Positions 33,966-42,978 of a DNA stretch of 53,364 nucleotides are shown here, piece after piece. The notes under the pieces were generated by a model. The model was not told the DNA's origin. It was given only the letters and a program-made list of their open reading frames with translations, and searched no databases. The position numbers and the translations under genes are program-made. Positions within the stretch are counted from its first letter, which is position 1, and every line of letters starts with the position of its first letter. Source of the stretch: an uncultured Clostridia bacterium (GTDB lineage: Bacteria > Bacillota > Clostridia > Oscillospirales > Oscillospiraceae); the NCBI GenBank assembly GCA_947365965.1, contig CANAZG010000010.1:1-53364 (forward strand). Reading direction: 5' to 3'.

Positions 33966-34739
33966 TTATACCTTCGGGAGCTTGATACGGAACATCCGGC
34001 AGTAGTCCTTCTGGGCTTCGATCTCACACTCCGCAATCAGCTTGAGAAAAGCTTCGTCAGATGGCCGATTTTCCCTCTGGGCCTGCTGCAATGCCACAAT
34101 ATAATCATGCCGCAGCACCGGAGGAATGGATACAATACAGTAGCCCTGGTTTATCAGGATCAAGTTCATCAACAGCCGGGCAGCCCTTCCATTGCCGTCC
34201 TGGAACGGGTGAATATCCACCAAACGTCGGTGCGCATAAGTGGCAAGTTCTACTGGGTGAAGGCTCTCCTGCCGCTCTGCCAGCTCCGCCGCAAAGTGTG
34301 CCATACATTGAGAAACGTCTTCAGCGGTGGGCGGGACGTAGTCGGTTCCTGTGATGAACACCTGCCCTTTTCGGTACTCCCCTGCTGTCTCCGGGTCGAT
34401 GCCATTGTAAAACAGGCAGTGCAAATGCCGGATGACATCCTCTGTGATGGAAAGGCTGCCGCTCCTGGCTAATGTGAGCATATAGTCGTAGGCCCTGGCG
34501 TGGCCTGTAGCCTCATAACAATCCCGGATGGGTTTGCCTCCCACAGTAATGCCGTCCTCCAACAGCACCTTTGTTTCGGAGAGGGTCAGAGAGTTTCCTT
34601 CCAACGCATTGGAGCTATAAGTTATTCCTATACGGTAGTAAGCATCCAGTTCTCTTACCTCTGCTTCGGAAAGCGGGCGGTATGCACGGATCATAGCCGC
34701 ATAATCATCAATTCTCTGGAGCAGGTCACTGATTGCCAT
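33966..34739 (-). CDS. Fic-domain AMP-transferase
   Basis: The 257-residue protein has the complete Fic motif HPFQDGNGRAARLL (catalytic His about residue 176) and, near the N-terminus, the inhibitory helix SSNALEGNSLT whose Glu would block ATP binding (class II arrangement). A C-terminal region rich in Gln/Glu follows. Fic enzymes transfer AMP or related groups to proteins. Intact motif and inhibitor suggest a regulated, active enzyme rather than a decayed one. ATG follows AGGAGGGCAGAT. It sits between the toxin-antitoxin pair and the serine recombinase as probable cargo. Confidence 0.9.
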   Translation of the reverse strand: MAISDLLQRIDDYAAMIRAYRPLSEAEVRELDAYYRIGITYSSNALEGNSLTLSETKVLLEDGITVGGKPIRDCYEATGHARAYDYMLTLARSGSLSITEDVIRHLHCLFYNGIDPETAGEYRKGQVFITGTDYVPPTAEDVSQCMAHFAAELAERQESLHPVELATYAHRRLVDIHPFQDGNGRAARLLMNLILINQGYCIVSIPPVLRHDYIVALQQAQRENRPSDEAFLKLIAECEIEAQKDYCRMFRIKLPKV

Positions 34740-34809
34740 ATCTGCCCTCCTTCATTTCGATATGTCAATTTTACCACAAAACCATGAAATTTTCAACAGT
34801 CAGCATACA

Positions 34810-34841
34810 GAAAACCGCCAGGGCATCAAAGCCCTGACGGT
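34810..34841 (-). terminator. Terminator after the serine recombinase
   Basis: ACCGCCAGGGC (34814-34824) pairs with GCCCTGACGGT (34831-34841, one mismatch); on the minus strand TTTTC follows. Confidence 0.8.
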
Positions 34842-34844
34842 CTG

Positions 34845-36374
34845 CTATATGTTCCAAAGCACCTTCGTGCTGCCATCCTCGCTGATAACAATTTTATGTA
34901 TCATAATCATAGCGACAGCCTTTTTGCGCTTGTAGTCGGCAGTCCTCCATGACTTCGCCAGATTGACAACAACATCGGTTTCATCATCACGGCTTTTCAA
35001 GTCCTCTATCCGCTCATACAGAGCCAGCCGGTCCCTCTTGAGCTGGGTAGCCTTTTGATTCGCCAGCGCCAGAAGATCATCGTTGAATCCACCCGCCAGC
35101 ATAGTGTCCAAAAGCTGTTTCTCCGACTTCTCAATAGCCTTGATTTTCAGCTTCAGCTCGTTGACCTCTGCCGTGTCTCCTTTTCGGGTAGTGCGGTTCA
35201 TCTCCTTCAGATCTGCCAGCTTCACGGAGATGCACTCATAAACCATATTCTCCAAATCCTCAGCATAGATCGTCACCTTCGGCCCTGTACAGGTTTTCTT
35301 GTGGGATTTTCCGGTGCAGTTGAAATACCGCCGCATCTCGCCGCTCTTGTTGATCTTCCCCTTGATGGTGGTCATGGTGTGGCCACACTTCTCACAGACC
35401 ACCTTCCCTGCCAGCCAACTGGTAGGGTTGTTGACGCTGTTCCCGATCTGCCGGTTCTTCTCCAGCTTCCGCTGGCATCTGAGCCAGATGTCAGAATCCA
35501 CAATACCGGGGTGGGTTAAGAGCACCAGCTTCATATCCGACCAATCCGAGCTGCTGGGGTCATGTTTGGTGTGACCGTAGAGCTGCGCCCCATTCTCCCC
35601 GGTAAACATAGATACGTCTGTGACCATCTGAACGCCGTGGCGGTCATAGTAGTCGTACACATCGGAATCGGTCTTGACGTAGATAGGGTTCTTTAGCAGT
35701 GTGGACAGCTTCGCCGTTGTCCAACTGCTGCCATTCAAGGGCTGCTTCCCCTCGGCTACCAGAATATCCAGGAGCCGCCGCAGTGACACGCTCTCCTGAG
35801 CGTAGACCTCGAAGATGTAGCGTACCTGCTCTACCTCAGCGGGGATTGGATTCAGCTTCTTAGTCTTGACATTATGAATGACTGTCGGAACCAACTCGAA
35901 GCCATAGGGCTGGCGGCCGCCCATATAGAACCCCATTTCACTGCGGTGGGCGTATGCCTGGGTGACACGGTTGATAATGGATGTCCGCTCAAACTCGGCG
36001 AACACCATCAGGAGCTTGACGATCATCTCCCCATAAGGCGAGGATGTGTCAAAAGACTCCTGAGAGGACACGAACTCAACCTTGTGCTCCTTGAACTCCT
36101 GCAAAATGTTCACGAAGTCCGACAGAGAACGGCTGATACGATCCAGCTTGTAAACGATGACCTTTTTGACCTTCCCCTGCCGCACCAGCTTCATCATCTT
36201 CTGGAAGCCGTCCCGGTTGACATTGCCGCCGGAGAAGCCGTTGTCCACAAAGGTTATGATCTTTTCGTCCCGCTCATCGGGCTTAATAACAGACCTGCAA
36301 TACTCAAGCTGGGTTTCGCAGCTAATGCTGTTCTCCCGCTCCACCGACTTACGGGCATACAGAATGATCGCCAT
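34845..36374 (-). CDS. Large serine recombinase (integrase)
   Basis: This 509-residue protein has the resolvase catalytic domain with Ser10 in ILYARKSVERE, YKLDRISRSLSDF and FDTSSPYGEMIVKLL, followed by the Recombinase domain (about residues 160-290). A zinc ribbon with CEKCGHTM and the FNCTGKSHKKTC pair and a C-terminal coiled coil (about 390-460) complete the large serine integrase layout used by Tn5397/Tn4451-type elements. The ATG at 36374 follows GGGGGTG and is preferred to one nine bases upstream. It is probably the enzyme that inserted the left half of the island. All catalytic residues appear intact. Confidence 0.92.
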   Translation of the reverse strand: MAIILYARKSVERENSISCETQLEYCRSVIKPDERDEKIITFVDNGFSGGNVNRDGFQKMMKLVRQGKVKKVIVYKLDRISRSLSDFVNILQEFKEHKVEFVSSQESFDTSSPYGEMIVKLLMVFAEFERTSIINRVTQAYAHRSEMGFYMGGRQPYGFELVPTVIHNVKTKKLNPIPAEVEQVRYIFEVYAQESVSLRRLLDILVAEGKQPLNGSSWTTAKLSTLLKNPIYVKTDSDVYDYYDRHGVQMVTDVSMFTGENGAQLYGHTKHDPSSSDWSDMKLVLLTHPGIVDSDIWLRCQRKLEKNRQIGNSVNNPTSWLAGKVVCEKCGHTMTTIKGKINKSGEMRRYFNCTGKSHKKTCTGPKVTIYAEDLENMVYECISVKLADLKEMNRTTRKGDTAEVNELKLKIKAIEKSEKQLLDTMLAGGFNDDLLALANQKATQLKRDRLALYERIEDLKSRDDETDVVVNLAKSWRTADYKRKKAVAMIMIHKIVISEDGSTKVLWNI

Positions 36375-36415
36375 TTGACACACCCCCTTTCCTCATGGTA
36401 AAATGTATGTACTTC

Positions 36416-36571
36416 CTATGCTGGAATACGTTTTTCTGTGCTGGTCAAAGCCAGAAACAGCTCTTCTTTAAGCCGCTCCCGATTGGCTGGGTCCTCTTCA
36501 TGGACAGTAAAATGCTCTACACGGTGTTTCCGGTCTTTGATGTCCGTGTATTCATCTTTTAGATTAGCCAT
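36416..36571 (-). CDS. Small hypothetical protein upstream of the recombinase
   Basis: A 51-residue, highly charged protein starting MANLKDEYTDIKDRKHRVEHF. AGGAGGT lies seven bases before the ATG, so it is likely translated. It precedes the recombinase on the same strand by 41 bases and overlaps nothing. I recognise no family; a small accessory or excision factor is possible but unsupported by any motif. Confidence 0.6.
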   Translation of the reverse strand: MANLKDEYTDIKDRKHRVEHFTVHEEDPANRERLKEELFLALTSTEKRIPA

Positions 36572-36582
36572 TGCAATACCTC

Positions 36583-37281
36583 CTAGACGGCCCCACACAG
36601 GGGCGTAGTATTAGCATCAACGTCGATCCCATCCGTTACGATAATATGCGTGAAGTCACAGCATATTTCGTGGTTGAGCAGATTTAGGACGCCCTCCCGG
36701 GTATAGGGAAAGAAGCAGCTAATCAGGGTTGGCGGTGTGATTTTGATGCCGTGCCGCTTGTACTGCCTGTCATAGTAGCAGCACTGCCTGGCCACGCCTT
36801 TCCCGTCCTTGTAGTAGGCCAGCTCTACGTACACCGATCTGTGGAGTTTGGTTTTGAGCCGTGTCCGCAGACGCATGGGAAGGCCATGATAATTGCCACC
36901 ATCCCCGACCATAATCAGGAAACGGTATTTCCTGTTGGAGCTGCTGGCTCTGAAGTCTATGTACTTGTCCGGAGAAAGATTAGTCTGCTCCGTCTCCACG
37001 AACTCCACGCCGTAAAACTTTTTGTCCAGCTCTGCTTCGATTACCGCCAGCAGGTTCTCGGCGGGGAATTGAAGCGTCCGTAGCTTTTTAGGCTTGGAAC
37101 TGTAGCGCGCCGCACCTGTCCTGCCCTGGCTTCGGTCGGTGTAGAAACAATCTGTAATGGTGCAGATGGGGCCGTTGACTGACAAAGATAGGAACAACGT
37201 CCGCCCATGGCGGGTCTTGAAAATTGTCCTGTAACTGGATGCGTTGCTGGACGTTTCCAGTTTCAGGATGCTTTTTTGCAT
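36583..37281 (-). CDS. Hypothetical mobile-element protein
   Basis: The 232-residue protein starts MQKSILKLETSSNASSY and is basic, with alternating strand-like and helical segments (TRHGRTLFLSLSVNGPICTI, KYRFLIMVGDGGNYHGLP, LRTRLKTKLHRSVYVELAYY) and a Cys-rich RQCCYYDR stretch. No known domain is recognised. The ATG follows AAGGAGGTGAACACC. It lies between the relaxase and recombinase genes on the same strand, so it may support transfer or replication of the element. Confidence 0.6.
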   Translation of the reverse strand: MQKSILKLETSSNASSYRTIFKTRHGRTLFLSLSVNGPICTITDCFYTDRSQGRTGAARYSSKPKKLRTLQFPAENLLAVIEAELDKKFYGVEFVETEQTNLSPDKYIDFRASSSNRKYRFLIMVGDGGNYHGLPMRLRTRLKTKLHRSVYVELAYYKDGKGVARQCCYYDRQYKRHGIKITPPTLISCFFPYTREGVLNLLNHEICCDFTHIIVTDGIDVDANTTPLCGAV

Positions 37282-37342
37282 GGTGTTCACCTCCTTGGAG
37301 AGAGAATATATAATCCAGTGTAGGGTACATACGTTCTCGTTG

Positions 37343-38197
37343 TTATAAATCCCGTTCCATGCTTCGAGTGTGATTTTGCCCCATGCGCTGCCGAAAGCGT
37401 TGCCGATCTTGCCGCTGGCGTTCAGCTATGATCCTGCGGTTGTCGTTGCCGCGATCAGTCAGTACGCCACGTTCTTCCATGGCCCTTACCTTTGCCCCCA
37501 AATGCTTGGTGGGTTCACGGTCGATGCCCTGCCTTGCGTAACTCAGACAAGTGACCTCTTTGTCGATACCGTACTGTCGGAACTGTGCGTTGCAGGCTTT
37601 TGCCCAACCAGCACGCCATTCCTGGACCCGCTCAGAATCATCCCAATTATGGGTCTTGATGCTCCTACCGAGCTTGTATCGCCCTTTAACTGGATCAAAA
37701 ATTCTTTCCCCATTTTTGTCGAGAAGATAATTTCTGTGCTGCTTGCTCATCCATCTGCCAGCGCAGTCTAAGGGCCTGGTTGTAAGTAAAATGTGAGCGT
37801 GAGGGTTTCCATCACCCTTGTCGTGAATGGAAATGTCGGCGCACATTCCGCTTTTCACGAAGTATTCCTGCACATACTGCCGAACCATAGCAATATGGTT
37901 TTTGGCATCAAGCTCCTTCGGCAAGGCGACGATGATTGCCCGCGCTAATCTCGCATTGCGGCTCTTCTCTATTTTTTCAACATTGCTCCAAAGAATCTCC
38001 GAACTGTAAAATTCGTTTGGTGCATGACCCGGCAGCATAACTTCGTGATGAACCAGGTCTGAGCGTCCGGCATAGCTGTATGTCTCCCCGGTACGTTCAT
38101 CGAGCAGTTTGCTTCGGGAACAATACGCCGCCATCTGTACCGATGATCTGCCCTTTCCCCGGCTTATAGTGCCAACGTGAAACGATATGACCTCCAT
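37343..38197 (-). CDS. MobA/MobL-type relaxase (MobQ class)
   Basis: The 284-residue protein begins MEVISFHVGTISRGKGRSSV followed by AAYCSRSKLLDERTG, which is the MobA/MobL nickase N-terminus with a candidate Tyr in the first motif. The metal-binding third motif is NPHAHILLTTRPL. The domain covers about residues 1-200. It nicks at oriT and pilots the strand during mobilization. At 284 residues it is short, lacking primase or helicase extensions. ATG follows AAGGAAGGA. The coupling protein gene lies just upstream. Confidence 0.88.
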   Translation of the reverse strand: MEVISFHVGTISRGKGRSSVQMAAYCSRSKLLDERTGETYSYAGRSDLVHHEVMLPGHAPNEFYSSEILWSNVEKIEKSRNARLARAIIVALPKELDAKNHIAMVRQYVQEYFVKSGMCADISIHDKGDGNPHAHILLTTRPLDCAGRWMSKQHRNYLLDKNGERIFDPVKGRYKLGRSIKTHNWDDSERVQEWRAGWAKACNAQFRQYGIDKEVTCLSYARQGIDREPTKHLGAKVRAMEERGVLTDRGNDNRRIIAERQRQDRQRFRQRMGQNHTRSMERDL

Positions 38198-38285
38198 AAA
38201 TATCCTTCCTTTCAAGTGTTGCCTACGTCTGGTATGTAAGTGCGCATACACAGGTTCCAATCATTACCACCATTATGAGACTGCA

Positions 38286-38588
38286 TTACTGTTTCCCGAT
38301 CAGAGAATCTTCAATCTCTTGGTAACATTGCTGACATCTCGCCAATGCTTCTATGAAGTTATCCAGGCACTCAAAATTGAGACGGTCTTCCTCGACTGAC
38401 CTGCCCGGTGCGATTTCTAGAGCAATGGGAAAATGCTTGCAGAACAGTTCCCCGATGATAAACAAACGGCGGCTATCTGACTTCTTCTTTGCTTCCCTTG
38501 CCTGATTCTCGACCAAAATGTTCCTCTGTTCGAGTTGTTCCTCTCTCTTCCTAGCTCGTGCAAGTCGTTCTTCAACACTGATTCTCAT
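38286..38588 (-). CDS. Small coiled-coil protein of the mobilization operon
   Basis: A 100-residue protein starting MRISVEERLARARKREEQLEQRN, strongly coiled-coil in its first 40 residues, with IIGELFCKHFPIAL in the middle. Similar short proteins, often called DUF3847, sit beside relaxases and coupling proteins of Clostridia elements and are thought to be relaxosome accessories. Its ATG overlaps the stop of the VirD4-like gene by four bases, so translation is coupled. Confidence 0.65.
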   Translation of the reverse strand: MRISVEERLARARKREEQLEQRNILVENQAREAKKKSDSRRLFIIGELFCKHFPIALEIAPGRSVEEDRLNFECLDNFIEALARCQQCYQEIEDSLIGKQ

Positions 38589-40057
38589 TCTGTGTACCTC
38601 CTAAAATATTCCGCAATGGTTTTATCGAATGTGGGAATTGGCTGGTCTGTCACTGTGGCTGGCAGCTTGATTGTACTGAGGAATCCGTATGGCGTATGCA
38701 GCCATATGTCTTGATTAGTGCTGAACTCATGTGGGTGGATCAAGGGTTCACGAATTTCTTGGACTTGCGCTCCCCAAGATGATCGCTCCATGATGGAATT
38801 AAAACTCTGAGACACGCTGATCTTTGCAGTCGCAATGGTGCCGATCATTCGGCTTAGGTACTCTTGTGTCTCTGGTTCTGTGACTTGCAGAATTGCCTTG
38901 TATTGACAATTATCCACCAAGATTTTACGAATGTCAGAACCATAGACTGCATCAAGCTGTGCTATACTTTGAATTACGAGATACAGAGTGACCTTCTTAG
39001 AGCGCAACGTTGTCATAGCTTCGGTGATTACCTCCATCCGCCCCAACAACGGGAACTCGTCTAACAGTAACAAGATTGGCTTCGTTTCTGCTCCCTGGGG
39101 ACTATGTTCGTCGGGACGGCGTTCGATCTGCCGGATTAGCTGCGTAATCATCAACCGAATCACACCACTCCACTGTTCCAATCGAGACTGATCCAGGCAC
39201 AGAAATACGTTAGGAGCATCTTCGTTCATTACAATATCTTTCCATGAAAAAGATACCGTATTTTCATCCTTTGACAACGCATACTGAATGTCGGGATTAG
39301 TAGCAAAGATCATGGTGTACTGCTTAACATCCGTGCCAATAGCGGCCTGATGCTCTGGTTTCAAGGAAGAAATATCACTGACGAACGTCTTAGCGAGAGA
39401 TACATTACCTGCCATGATCTTCTTGCATAAGTCGGCCACAGATGTAGTCTGCACCAACAAAATGGTATCAATGAAGTCGTACCCTTTTTCAAAATAGTAG
39501 ATAATCGCACCCGATAGAAAATCTCGTGCCATATTGATCCAGTACGGCTCCCTCACATCTAACGGCATAGGGATAATGGCGTTAGCGATCTCTAGAACAT
39601 ACTGGACTAAATGTGGATCATTTCTCTCCAACAACGCATACACATCATAGTGAACTCCGCCGTTGGTCGGGGCGAATACGATGTGCGACCTTCTTGCAAG
39701 CCCCCTATGCTGCAAAATCTCATAGCAACTCGACATTTCGCCCTTTATGTCAAGAACCACAGCAGGATCGTCCATCGTCCTAAGTGTTGACTTAGCAAGA
39801 AAGTGACTTTTGCCAGAACCGTTGATTCCCACAACCAGAATATTTCCATCATCGGTTGAGCGTTTCCCCACATAGTACCCCTTGCCATTGCCTGTATCCA
39901 ATCCTAGAAACACGCCAGAATCTTCAACATCCAAAATCATATCATCTGGAATATTTCTGCCTGGCTCAATTTTGGGCCTGTCGATCTGTGAGATCATTGG
40001 ATATGCTGACATAATGCCACTATACATCATCATGTCCGTCTTTTTCTTCTTTCCCAT
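38585..40057 (-). CDS. VirD4/TraG-like coupling ATPase without membrane helices
   Basis: The 490-residue protein has Walker A in VVGINGSGKSHFLAK (about residue 75), Walker B in ILLLLDEFPLLG and the T4CP segment VTLYLVIQSIAQLDAVYG. It contains no N-terminal transmembrane region. Start at MGKKKKTDMMM is supported by CAGGAGGCAACTACT. Such soluble VirD4-like proteins occur in mobilizable elements that borrow the secretion channel of a conjugative element. It would hand the relaxase-DNA complex to that channel. Confidence 0.87.
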   Translation of the reverse strand: MGKKKKTDMMMYSGIMSAYPMISQIDRPKIEPGRNIPDDMILDVEDSGVFLGLDTGNGKGYYVGKRSTDDGNILVVGINGSGKSHFLAKSTLRTMDDPAVVLDIKGEMSSCYEILQHRGLARRSHIVFAPTNGGVHYDVYALLERNDPHLVQYVLEIANAIIPMPLDVREPYWINMARDFLSGAIIYYFEKGYDFIDTILLVQTTSVADLCKKIMAGNVSLAKTFVSDISSLKPEHQAAIGTDVKQYTMIFATNPDIQYALSKDENTVSFSWKDIVMNEDAPNVFLCLDQSRLEQWSGVIRLMITQLIRQIERRPDEHSPQGAETKPILLLLDEFPLLGRMEVITEAMTTLRSKKVTLYLVIQSIAQLDAVYGSDIRKILVDNCQYKAILQVTEPETQEYLSRMIGTIATAKISVSQSFNSIMERSSWGAQVQEIREPLIHPHEFSTNQDIWLHTPYGFLSTIKLPATVTDQPIPTFDKTIAEYFRRYTE

Positions 40058-40332
40058 AGTAGTTGCCTCCTGCGAACATTGTACCTGGAGCAACAGTGAT
40101 AATCCTGCATTTTCGTCCACCGTTTCGTTTGGGTACAATTTGGATTATTCAGAATCAGTGTGCCGCCTGCAACGTACCAACTGCGCCCGAATTTTTTCTC
40201 CATCCGGCATAACTTAAACAGATTTCACGTTGTCCAAGCCCTTTTCGTCTGGCGAAAAAATTCAGGCACATCCGGCACGTTCCAAAACAGAAAGCAGATA
40301 ACAGTGCTCTTTGAACTAGCGAGAAGTGTTAC

Positions 40333-41091
40333 TTATTCAGCGGCTGAAGACAACTGATCTAGACTGGTTTTGCATAGATCATCCAATTCAGCAATCCACG
40401 AAGCACGGGTATCTGAATCGGAACCCTTGATGGAAATGATAGTTTTATTCAAGATTTTCCTCAGCTCCTCAAGGTTTGACTCAACACGATCTTTCAGATT
40501 TTCCTTATCTTGAATAGAAGAAGTGACCTCTTCATGATCTGTCGATGTCAACTTACCTTTCAAATGGATCGTGACTGCAAGTTCCAATTCCCGCCGAGTC
40601 ATATCTTTAACAAACTTAGGATTGCCCCCAATACGAAAGATGTGGCCGCTTTCAAGGAAATTGTTCATATCTTTCTTGTCGAGTCTAGTGAGGATGTAAG
40701 CCTTTGAGGAAGTCAGTCTCAAGCGCGACACCAAGGTCGCGTCGTCAAACATCTCCGCAACTCGAATCAGACGTTGCGCGTGTCTGACCGAGAAAGGCAC
40801 ATTCTCTTTTAGCCATTTGATCCAGTCGCCGTGGCCTTTATAGACCTCTCTGGCTTGGATGAGCAGCCCGCCGATTTCCAGGTACGATTGCTCGAAGCGT
40901 TCTTGCAGATCCTCGATCTTCAGCTTGAACGTGTTGAGCTGATGCTCCCAGGAATTATCGGTGTTGTCATTAGCCGTTTGGCTGACATCAGATGCAGCAG
41001 AATCGCCGAGTACGTCACTGTCCCCAACACGGGGAGGACCATTCACAGTTTCCTCCGATTTGGTATAGAGGTTGTCATTTTCCTGTTTCAT
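40333..41091 (-). CDS. DUF3102 domain protein
   Basis: The 252-residue protein has an acidic, low-complexity N-terminus. The DUF3102-like core follows around residues 60-115: YLEIGGLLIQAREVYKGHGD then WIKWLKENVPFSVRHAQRLI. This resembles ParB-type or partition-like DNA-binding regions. A helical C-terminus ends it. The ATG follows AAAGGAGATCGAAGTC. DUF3102 proteins are common near replication or mobilization modules of Firmicutes elements; partition or copy control is plausible but unproven. The 275 bp between it and the VirD4-like gene holds no gene I can support. Confidence 0.8.
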   Translation of the reverse strand: MKQENDNLYTKSEETVNGPPRVGDSDVLGDSAASDVSQTANDNTDNSWEHQLNTFKLKIEDLQERFEQSYLEIGGLLIQAREVYKGHGDWIKWLKENVPFSVRHAQRLIRVAEMFDDATLVSRLRLTSSKAYILTRLDKKDMNNFLESGHIFRIGGNPKFVKDMTRRELELAVTIHLKGKLTSTDHEEVTSSIQDKENLKDRVESNLEELRKILNKTIISIKGSDSDTRASWIAELDDLCKTSLDQLSSAAE

Positions 41092-41172
41092 GACTTCGAT
41101 CTCCTTTCAATATTTAGTTTTCAAGGCACAAAAATCGGTCTTCTTGGGTTCTGCGTGCAGTCAGTATACAAC

Positions 41173-41203
41173 AAAAAAAGTGCTCCGTAAAAAAACGGAG
41201 CAC
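41173..41203 (-). terminator. Terminator after the unassigned 526-residue gene
   Basis: GTGCTCCGT (41180-41188) pairs with ACGGAGCAC (41195-41203); on the minus strand seven T follow (41179-41173). Confidence 0.85.
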
Positions 41204-41226
41204 TCCAAAATTTCCACCATTTTCTT

Positions 41227-42807
41227 TTATCCCCAAATAGGGTTAAATCGTATCAATTTGCACGTCTTTTCCACATAATCAAACGCCAATTCCAAAAGGA
41301 ATCCTGCATCTCTCATAGCAGTTCCCTTAGCCTCACACGCTATCTGGCAGGATGAGTCACGGTCTCGAATTGTGCCTTGGATGTTCACCAGAATCGCATC
41401 ACAGATGCCCTCGCAATCCTCTGAATCTAAAAAGGCATATCGAATTTTGCACTCATGATCTTCATAGCTAAACCCTATACTTTGTAAATAGTTAAGCACA
41501 CGAATGACTGACCGAATCTGATTGCTGACCTCAAAGAAGCCAGGGTCAATCTGGTCCAAGTAGAAATCGTGTGTAGCTACCATTCCATCCAAAGTAGATT
41601 GGCTCAATATCTGCTTCCTGAGTTCATCGCAGGCTTGTTCGATTTCCCGCAATTTCAACCGGACATCATATTTGCCAACGTTTGCGTACCAGCGGTCAGT
41701 GACTTTCCGAATCCAATAGACCTGTAGCGCATCTGGTACACTTTTATCATTTTTTAGGGCTGCCTGGACACGCATCATATGTTTAGCCCTATCTTGGTAG
41801 TCGTGATAAGTATAGTCAAACGCTTCACTCTGATCGTCCAATATCAATGCCTGCAAGAAGGAGACAATTTGAAGTTCGTTTGAGATTTCTTGTATAGGAA
41901 TTACGCAATTCGCTCGATTACAAAAATTCAGAAACTTTTGAAATTTGTGTGCGAATGTGCGTATGCGTCGAACGTCCTCCTTGGTTGTCTTTTTCCCAAG
42001 GTAGACATAGTAGGATAACCTCAGAGCATTGTCTTTGATGTGTTCCTCAACATTATTAAAATCTAAAGGCTTATGGATGAGAGATCTCATTTCCTCAACA
42101 AGCTCAGGAGGAACATCGTAGCTATTGCTGCTTTGAATTTTGTTTACAAAAGCGATGTCAAGTAAGTTGCCCAAATATTCCCTCTGGGATACGGTTAAAT
42201 ATAGTCTTTCAACTGGGTATTGACAGGTGTTCTCCCGACTACCTTCATTACTTATAAAAATAGGTATCGGCGAATGAAGCAACTCTACTGAGGTGTAGTC
42301 AAATCCATAGTCATGTAAAAAGTCCAGAAGGAGCCGTGCGTTGTTTAGGGTGCTATCCCATTCAGTGGATATGGCCGCTATGGTTGAATAAACACGGCCT
42401 TTTTCGCCTAAAGGAAGCTCTTTTCCCAAGGCTTCCTTTACAGTTCTCACAATTTTTCCATTATGTGTCTGCCACCCTAAAAATGTATTATCTATATTCT
42501 CCATTGAGGGCTTGTCAAGTAGCATAAGCACGTTGATGTTGGGATAGTATCTGTGCTCTAGTATATAGAAAAAGTATAGGATTTTACTGCGTTCACGCTT
42601 TTCGCGATCATCATCTCTAACTAGTTGATTCAGGTCAATCCCAAGATATTTTTCTATTCTTTCAATCAGGCCGCTTTTTCTTTCTAACTCATCAAGAACA
42701 TTCGCTTCCGTTATTCCTTCTTTATCAAGAGAAAGACTGTACCAGATTTCGGTAGCCACTGCATCATCGGTACACTCACTATCTTCGATTTCGTTTGGAT
42801 TTCCCAT
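41227..42807 (-). CDS. Large unassigned acidic protein on the island
   Basis: A 526-residue, mostly helical, soluble protein beginning MGNPNEIEDSECTDDAVATE and ending in CKLIRFNPIWG. Recognisable spots include LNVLMLLDKP-like hydrophobic strands, YYVYLGKKTTKEDVRRIRTF, HDYQDRAKHMMRVQAALKND and, near the end, CEAKGTAMRDAGFLLELAFD. I recognise no domain, Walker motif or nuclease motif. The start is uncertain because no good ribosome binding site precedes any candidate ATG; upstream frames MRTDL and MLFLV are open to 42882. It has its own terminator and is separate from the mobilization operon, as cargo genes often are. Confidence 0.65.
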   Translation of the reverse strand: MGNPNEIEDSECTDDAVATEIWYSLSLDKEGITEANVLDELERKSGLIERIEKYLGIDLNQLVRDDDREKRERSKILYFFYILEHRYYPNINVLMLLDKPSMENIDNTFLGWQTHNGKIVRTVKEALGKELPLGEKGRVYSTIAAISTEWDSTLNNARLLLDFLHDYGFDYTSVELLHSPIPIFISNEGSRENTCQYPVERLYLTVSQREYLGNLLDIAFVNKIQSSNSYDVPPELVEEMRSLIHKPLDFNNVEEHIKDNALRLSYYVYLGKKTTKEDVRRIRTFAHKFQKFLNFCNRANCVIPIQEISNELQIVSFLQALILDDQSEAFDYTYHDYQDRAKHMMRVQAALKNDKSVPDALQVYWIRKVTDRWYANVGKYDVRLKLREIEQACDELRKQILSQSTLDGMVATHDFYLDQIDPGFFEVSNQIRSVIRVLNYLQSIGFSYEDHECKIRYAFLDSEDCEGICDAILVNIQGTIRDRDSSCQIACEAKGTAMRDAGFLLELAFDYVEKTCKLIRFNPIWG

Positions 42808-42936
42808 ATCGTATATACTATCAAAAGAACAATTAGTGCGCATAAGGTCAGTACGCATAAAGGACAAGACCAAAAACAACATATAATAAGGCAGTTGCCG
42901 AAAATAGGAACCTTTGTGACAAAATCAAACAGGCAG

Positions 42937-42978
42937 AAAAAAGCACGATTTGACAATCAACGTCAATCGTGCTTTTTT
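42937..42978 (+). terminator. Terminator hairpin in the repA leader
   Basis: AAAAAAGCACGATT (42937-42950) pairs with AATCGTGCTTTTTT (42965-42978), extended by TGAC/GTCA. Six T end it, 11 bases before the repA ribosome binding site. It either ends transcripts entering from the left or attenuates repA. Confidence 0.8.
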
